In this document: in pieces, positions 59,971-64,000 of the stretch
Layout of the letters: each line of letters begins with the position of its first letter
Numbering within the stretch: the first letter of the stretch is position 1
Source of the DNA: Symbiodinium sp. CCMP2592
Taxonomy: Eukaryota > Sar > Dinophyceae > Suessiales > Symbiodiniaceae
Length of the DNA stretch: 64,000 nucleotides
Direction: 5' to 3'
Assembly: GCA_905221615.1 (NCBI GenBank)
Contig: CAJNDT010000502.1
Span: forward strand, 536,931 to 600,930
Position numbers and translations under genes: made by a program
The notes under the pieces: model-generated
Told to the model about the DNA's origin: nothing
Databases searched by the model: none
The model's input: only the letters and a program-made list of their open reading frames with translations

Positions 59971-60223
59971 TCAGCCCATAAGTCATAGTGCTCCGCAAGA
60001 TGGAGTGATTGACTCATGACTTGAACCATTTTACGTCTGAAGTGCAACCCAGCAACCTGACCAAACGCCGAACTTTGAGTGAGCGGTATAGAGCTCAGAT
60101 CGGATGCGGATGAGGACTCTGCACCCGTGCTGCTCGATGTGCCAACGGCAGGTCCCATGTCTCTTTCAAACATGGCGCTACTGCTGGCATGACTCATGCG
60201 GCCGCCGGGGATGGTGTCCATTG
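59971..60223 (-). CDS. Ser-rich exon with possible start codon
   Basis: Acceptor ACATTTAG|C, then MDTIPGGRMSHASSSAMFER, Ser/Thr-rich, FGQVAGLHFRRKMVQVMSQS, LHLAEHYDLWA. The ATG at 60,221 could be an initiator, but exons further upstream exist. A GA donor (GCT|GAGTAC) would fit the next exon's phase. Confidence 0.6.
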
Positions 60224-60249
60224 CTAAATGTCGAGCCTACCCTATATTA

Positions 60250-60900
60250 TTAGTGAACTAAGGTCCCCCCCCCCTGTCTTCTAAATTAACTGATAATGTC
60301 AGGGCCCGACTCAGCAGACCCACTGCCACTCACTCGACTCGACTAAAATAACCGACCTGTCACTGTCAATCTGACTGCCTATTATTTTATACATGCTCTT
60401 AGATAATTACAGGGTTTAAAGGAATTTCAAGGGCCCAGGGCCAGGGCATTAGATTAGTTAGTTAAAGGTGACGGTTAATATTTTAATTTAAACTTCGGGG
60501 TGACAGTACAGAACGATCTGTTCATTATCATGTGATAATGATCGGTCGGGGTCGCTTCATATGTATGTCATTAAGTTAAGTTTAAGTTAAACCACGAAAG
60601 GTTCTGATTCACTGATGTCCAAGTGACAGCCTGCTTGTGTTCCTGCCTGAATGAGTCACACACTGCGATTGGCTGAAATCGGCAGTTCAGTTGACAGTCA
60701 TGCATGGTCACCGCATTCTTAGGGTTCATTCTTAGTACCGACTACCTTCATGTTAAACTTGCCTGAAGTCACTTGGGCAGCCCTACAACAAGCAGGATGC
60801 GTGCAAATCCTCTGCCATTGACATTCCAGGCATTCATGAATTTACTGTCTCTCGCCCCCCTCCCCCATTCCGCTGCGAATCAACTAGGGCCGGAAACTCT
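60250..60900. other. intron, nothing recognised
   Basis: AT-rich apart from a C-run at 60,267. Confidence 0.5.
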
Positions 60901-60922
60901 GAAACTCCCGAACTGCAAGCTT

Positions 60923-61090
60923 TCACTGCTTCACATCAGCATGCAGACAAGTTGCCAGTGGGGGTCCATAGGCCCCCATCTCGGCACCCAGGCCTGACCG
61001 ACTCCACACTGCAGCAACTATCATAATAGCCTTCACAGACTCAATCAATGACAGGACTTGGAAGTATTGCCGAATCAAGTAACTACGACT
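60923..61090 (-). CDS. weak exon candidate
   Basis: Minus frame YLIRQYFQVLSLIESVKAIM, AAVWSRSGLGAEMGAYGPPL. No clean splice sites. Confidence 0.3.
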   Translation of the reverse strand, partial: SRSYLIRQYFQVLSLIESVKAIMIVAAVWSRSGLGAEMGAYGPPLATCLHADVKQ

Positions 61091-61251
61091 GCCATCACAA
61101 GTCGTGCCACCCCGAGCAATCATTCAATCTCTAAGTTCCTGATGACGATGATTGATTTGATCTGATCCTACACCTAATCATAATCGTCATCTGAATCTGA
61201 GTCTGTCTGAGTCTGTTAACTGTTGTAACATTGTAAGCCACAACTCGCAAC

Positions 61252-61332
61252 GCAAGTAGTGTTGACCGAGGTGCTGTAAAAGCTGTAGGCCTCGATCGGT
61301 ACCTTCTGCACGTTGGAACCGTCGAACATGAC
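61252..61332 (-). CDS. internal exon, 27 codons, unknown
   Basis: Acceptor ATCAGTGAG|G, VMFDGSNVQKVPIEAYSFYS then TSVNTTC, donor TGC|GTTGCG. Phase 0-0, no ATG start. Confidence 0.65.
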
Positions 61333-61920
61333 CTCACTGATTAGTTAACTAACTAAGGAATCGCAATGTCACATGTCGGAATCTCAGGACAGGATGAGTT
61401 AGTACTAGTGTCTGAGGCCGCTAATCACTGTATCAGCGAATCGTAGCGTTACGTGTTAGTGTTTAGGGTTTAATTTAGGACGTTTAGGATTTAAAAGGGT
61501 ACTGGTAACTAGTAAACTGTGACTGACGGTTGGGCTGGGATCCAGGCTAGCTTAGCTAGCTTCGACGAGGGCCGGATTCGGGACGGCCGCCTAACACTTC
61601 AGTAGTGAATGCAGCAAGGCCGCAAACCTGTTACTTTCTTTTCGGTACGATGTCGTGTCTTGGAGTCTTATTGTTCTCATGAGTAACGTAACTTTTATGT
61701 GAACTCAATTAACAGAAGACAGTGCTGTGCCTGTGCTGTGAATGAACCTAACTTAAGTTACAGCTGCCGGGTTGAGTCATTCTGGAGGGATTACGGGTGT
61801 TCTTTTTGAATGGTCGACAGACAGAGGCGTCAGGGGTTCAATGAATGATGGCGGACCTTGCCTGCTGCCTGGTACGTAGTTTCAAAGTATCAGCCTACAT
61901 TAAATATATAAACCTCTAAC

Positions 61921-62114
61921 TTAATTAGACCCACACAAATTCTCGGGCTTATCGCGAGTGCTATCGACGACTTGCGAGAGGCCGGCAGACGACCTAGGGG
62001 GTTGGCTCTTGTCGAGGGGCGACGGCCCCACTGCAGTACTGTAGTGTAGGTCCGTAGGGCGGCTTGGGTTTGGGTTCTTTGATGATTTGTGGTTGCGAAT
62101 CCAGGGCCCTGCGA
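61921..62114 (-). CDS. internal exon, Pro/Ser-rich, unknown
   Basis: Acceptor TATTGCAG|T, GPWIRNHKSSKNPNPSRPTD, VGPSPLDKSQPPRSSAGLSQ, VVDSTRDKPENL, stop at 61,921. A Met-initiated frame over the same DNA has worse composition. Confidence 0.5.
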
Positions 62115-62280
62115 CTGCAATACACCCCGGACGACCATGTCATGTGAAGGAGCTCCTTCTGATTATGTTAGGAGTTCAGTGAAATATCTGAGTCTGACTT
62201 CATTATCATTGATTCATCAGCTCGACTTGACTCAATTCGCATAGTCGGTTTCTAAAGTTTCCCCTACCGGGACAGGACTA

Positions 62281-62457
62281 CTACTTAAGAGCTTCGGAAC
62301 AGATGCCTTCACTTGTTATTTTGGTCTCAACTCTGTCTGAGAACCTGAAACATTCCTTGTTGAATTGAAGCCCCTTGTCTGTGTTGATGTAAGCCCGATT
62401 GGTTAAGGTGCTCCGGGCATGCTCCAGAGTCAGACCCAGACCCCACACTGACTGACG
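62281..62457 (-). CDS. internal exon, unknown
   Basis: AAATTTCAG|C, VWGLGLTLEHARSTLTNRAY, INTDKGLQFNKECFRFSDRV, ETKITSEGICSEALK then TAG. The donor lies before the stop or this ends a gene. Confidence 0.5.
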   Translation of the reverse strand, partial: RQSVWGLGLTLEHARSTLTNRAYINTDKGLQFNKECFRFSDRVETKITSEGICSEALK

Positions 62458-62579
62458 CTGAAATTTGAAGCTAGTGGTTCCGGTCCTGTGATTATCAGCG
62501 ATATTGCTTTTACAATGACAAGTAAAGAATACTGCAGTGTAACGACAAGGTTTGTCAGTCAATTAAACTGAACTTAATT

Positions 62580-63160
62580 GTACTTTGTTTATTTTAGTTT
62601 CCTTCCATAATAAATACTAAATAATTAGTAAACATGACATTGACATGACCACTATAGTTTAAAAGTATAAAGTATATGTCCTGCCCCCCAAGATTATTTA
62701 TAATAAAATTACGAGCTTATTGAGAGATATTTATTGAATCCATAATGACTAATAATTAGCATTTTAATACTCGGGCAAGGCTTCTAGACTAGCGCGAGGC
62801 TTTGCGTTCAAAGGCTCGGGTGCTGTTAAATGATTAGTTACTACACCTTACTAACTTATTAGGTGTAGACATTACTGATTATTAATTATGTGGCATTGGG
62901 TTTCGTAATTAACTTTGGGATGAGGCTCTGCGGACTGACTGACTTTAATTATTTCCCGGCTAATCATCATCAATCAAAGCCCAGACTTAATCTGCCCTGC
63001 ACAACTCCATTCAAACCCAAATTATTTCGTGACCTTAGCATCAACATCTAGAGCTGGCACTGAGGGACTCTATCCTAAAATTTTGAACACAAATGCATTC
63101 AGTTGCACAATGACATGAGTAGCCAGCCCCACTGTTGACTTATTTACCTTTACTCTACCG
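62580..63160. other. AT-rich intron, nothing recognised
   Basis: No coding frame or element. Confidence 0.5.
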
Positions 63161-63162
63161 GG

Positions 63163-63277
63163 TTACCGTGCCCCCTGATTCATGCTTTCCGAGAGCAAAA
63201 CGTGCAGCTGCGCGTGTGGACCGAACAGCTTCTTCGCCTTCAGCATGTAGGTTGCCTCAGACGTCTTGGACTGGAGT
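63163..63277 (-). CDS. internal exon, unknown
   Basis: KTSEATYMLKAKKLFGPHAQ then LHVLLSESMNQGAR. Lys-rich helix; acceptor AAAG|A or CCAG|T. Confidence 0.45.
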
Positions 63278-63745
63278 CTTTGCTGGGTGGGCGGGCCGAC
63301 ATGACCGGTTTTGCGTTGAAAACTTAGTCGATGTCACGTCTGTCTGTCACATCTACTATCGGCACTATCACTGTCATTGTCATTTGAATTTGATTCAGTG
63401 ATTCTGAGAATAATCATACTTCGCAAACGATGTATGTCCACCGATCGTCACTGAAGTTAACTAACTTAACTTAACTAACTTTAGATTCAGATTTCTTAGG
63501 ACCAATTACGGGTCTCGGTCCGTCTCGGTCGGACCGTCCACGCCGTCGGACTGAAGGCTTTGTCGTTGTACAAAATTGTACTTAACCGGAATTCGACTCA
63601 TGACTATCGCTTTCAATGACTGACTGACAATGACAATGACAATGACAAACAGGACCCAGCGATTGAAAGTCAAGGCTGCTACACACTTTGTCACACGGGC
63701 AAGGGCACTCATACTGTGGTCTCGTCAGTATTATTAATAATCAAC

Positions 63746-63856
63746 CCGTAAGTAATCCATCCAGCGGGCCAAGCTGCCATGTCCCAGGCAGCTAAAGGAA
63801 GGATATTGACCTTGGGTAGGGCCTTGTCGATGAGCGCTTTGCGCAGGGTGTAGAAC
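63746..63856 (-). CDS. internal exon at the window edge, unknown
   Basis: Acceptor AACAGTCAG|G, FYTLRKALIDKALPKVNILP then LAAWDMAAWPAGWITYG, donor GG|GTTGAT. 37 codons. Upstream exons must lie beyond 64,000. Confidence 0.7.
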
Positions 63857-63881
63857 CTGACTGTTGTTTCATTTCCACTCT

Positions 63882-63918
63882 CTCTCTAGCTCTTTCTCTC
63901 TCTCTCTCCCTCTCTCTC
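63882..63918. repeat. (CT)n microsatellite
   Basis: CTCTCTCTAGCTCTTTCTCT-type tract; on minus it would precede the exon at 63,856 as a purine tract. Confidence 0.85.
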
Positions 63919-64000
63919 GTGTCTGAAGCTCTGACTGAGACGAGAGAGTCACCATTCACAAGATATTAGACTAACACCCAGCTACACTGATTGTAATAAT

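Larger units (their letters stand above)
32820..63856 (-). other. long multi-exon minus-strand transcription unit(s)
   Basis: All convincing exons in these 31 kb are on minus, with AG|G acceptors and mostly GT donors. Phase is consistent across 54,936→53,924→53,670 and 52,420→51,905→51,263→50,410, and across 59,782→58,791→58,375. This is good evidence for one mRNA at least over those blocks. Whether the methyltransferase block and the block below 46.8 kb belong to one protein cannot be decided. No start or poly-A signal was recognised; the 5' end lies beyond the window. Confidence 0.6.

Noticed and set aside
1-64000. Dinoflagellate spliced-leader or relict leader sequence
   Set aside because: I looked for the CCGTAGCCATTTTGGCTCAAG core on both strands and saw no match; short partial matches such as CCGTAGCCAC at 30,369 are chance level.
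1-64000. tRNA, rRNA, CRISPR array or bacterial operon
   Set aside because: No cloverleaf-like or conserved rRNA segments noticed, no evenly spaced repeat-spacer pattern, no ribosome binding sites with long ORFs.

Overview
The window looks like nuclear DNA of a dinoflagellate. I infer this from four things in the sequence: (1) coding exons whose 3' splice sites are almost always AG followed by G, with 5' sites GT and sometimes GC or GA; (2) many short exons with G/C-rich third codon positions; (3) telomere-type TTTAGGG arrays scattered inside the sequence; (4) many short inverted-repeat elements, several of which sit exactly as introns (introners). The species cannot be named from sequence alone. 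There is no sign of prokaryotic genes, rRNA, tRNA or CRISPR.

Right half (about 32.8-63.9 kb): one long minus-strand gene, or a few consecutive ones, with about 30 recognisable exons separated by AT-rich introns. It continues past the right edge. A C5-cytosine DNA-methyltransferase-like domain is spread over exons at 58.8, 58.4 and 56.9 kb. After it come exons of unknown function, a Cys/His zinc-binding segment (51.8 kb), a 250-residue charged coiled coil (51.2-50.5 kb), a Lys/Ala-rich basic tail (46.8-46.1 kb), several exons that, from memory only, resemble a family recurrent in dinoflagellate predictions, and an Arg/Gly-rich exon (33.4-33.2 kb). Reading phase is conserved across consecutive junctions (54.94 to 50.34 kb), so this part of the model is fairly firm.

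Left half (1-32.5 kb): at first sight non-coding, but small exons lie between roughly 60 inverted-repeat elements and telomere-like arrays. A plus-strand gene runs about 28.3-32.44 kb and converges on the right-hand minus gene. Minus-strand exons are spread from 28.05 kb down to 2.6 kb, with some plus-strand exons (1.1, 11.5 and 20.5 kb). Where a short exon is open on both strands I say so. A 1.4-kb CTG/CTA microsatellite lies at 9.8-11.25 kb, and a 3.2-kb GC-rich island without such elements at 22.3-25.55 kb.

The most unusual feature is the relation between mobile elements, telomere-like repeats and splicing. Several terminal-inverted-repeat elements coincide with introns that restore the reading frame. 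Target-site duplications can supply splice sites. TTTAGGG-like units themselves provide AG|G acceptors and GG|GT donors next to exons. All translations and splice sites were derived by eye; no database search or transcript data was available.
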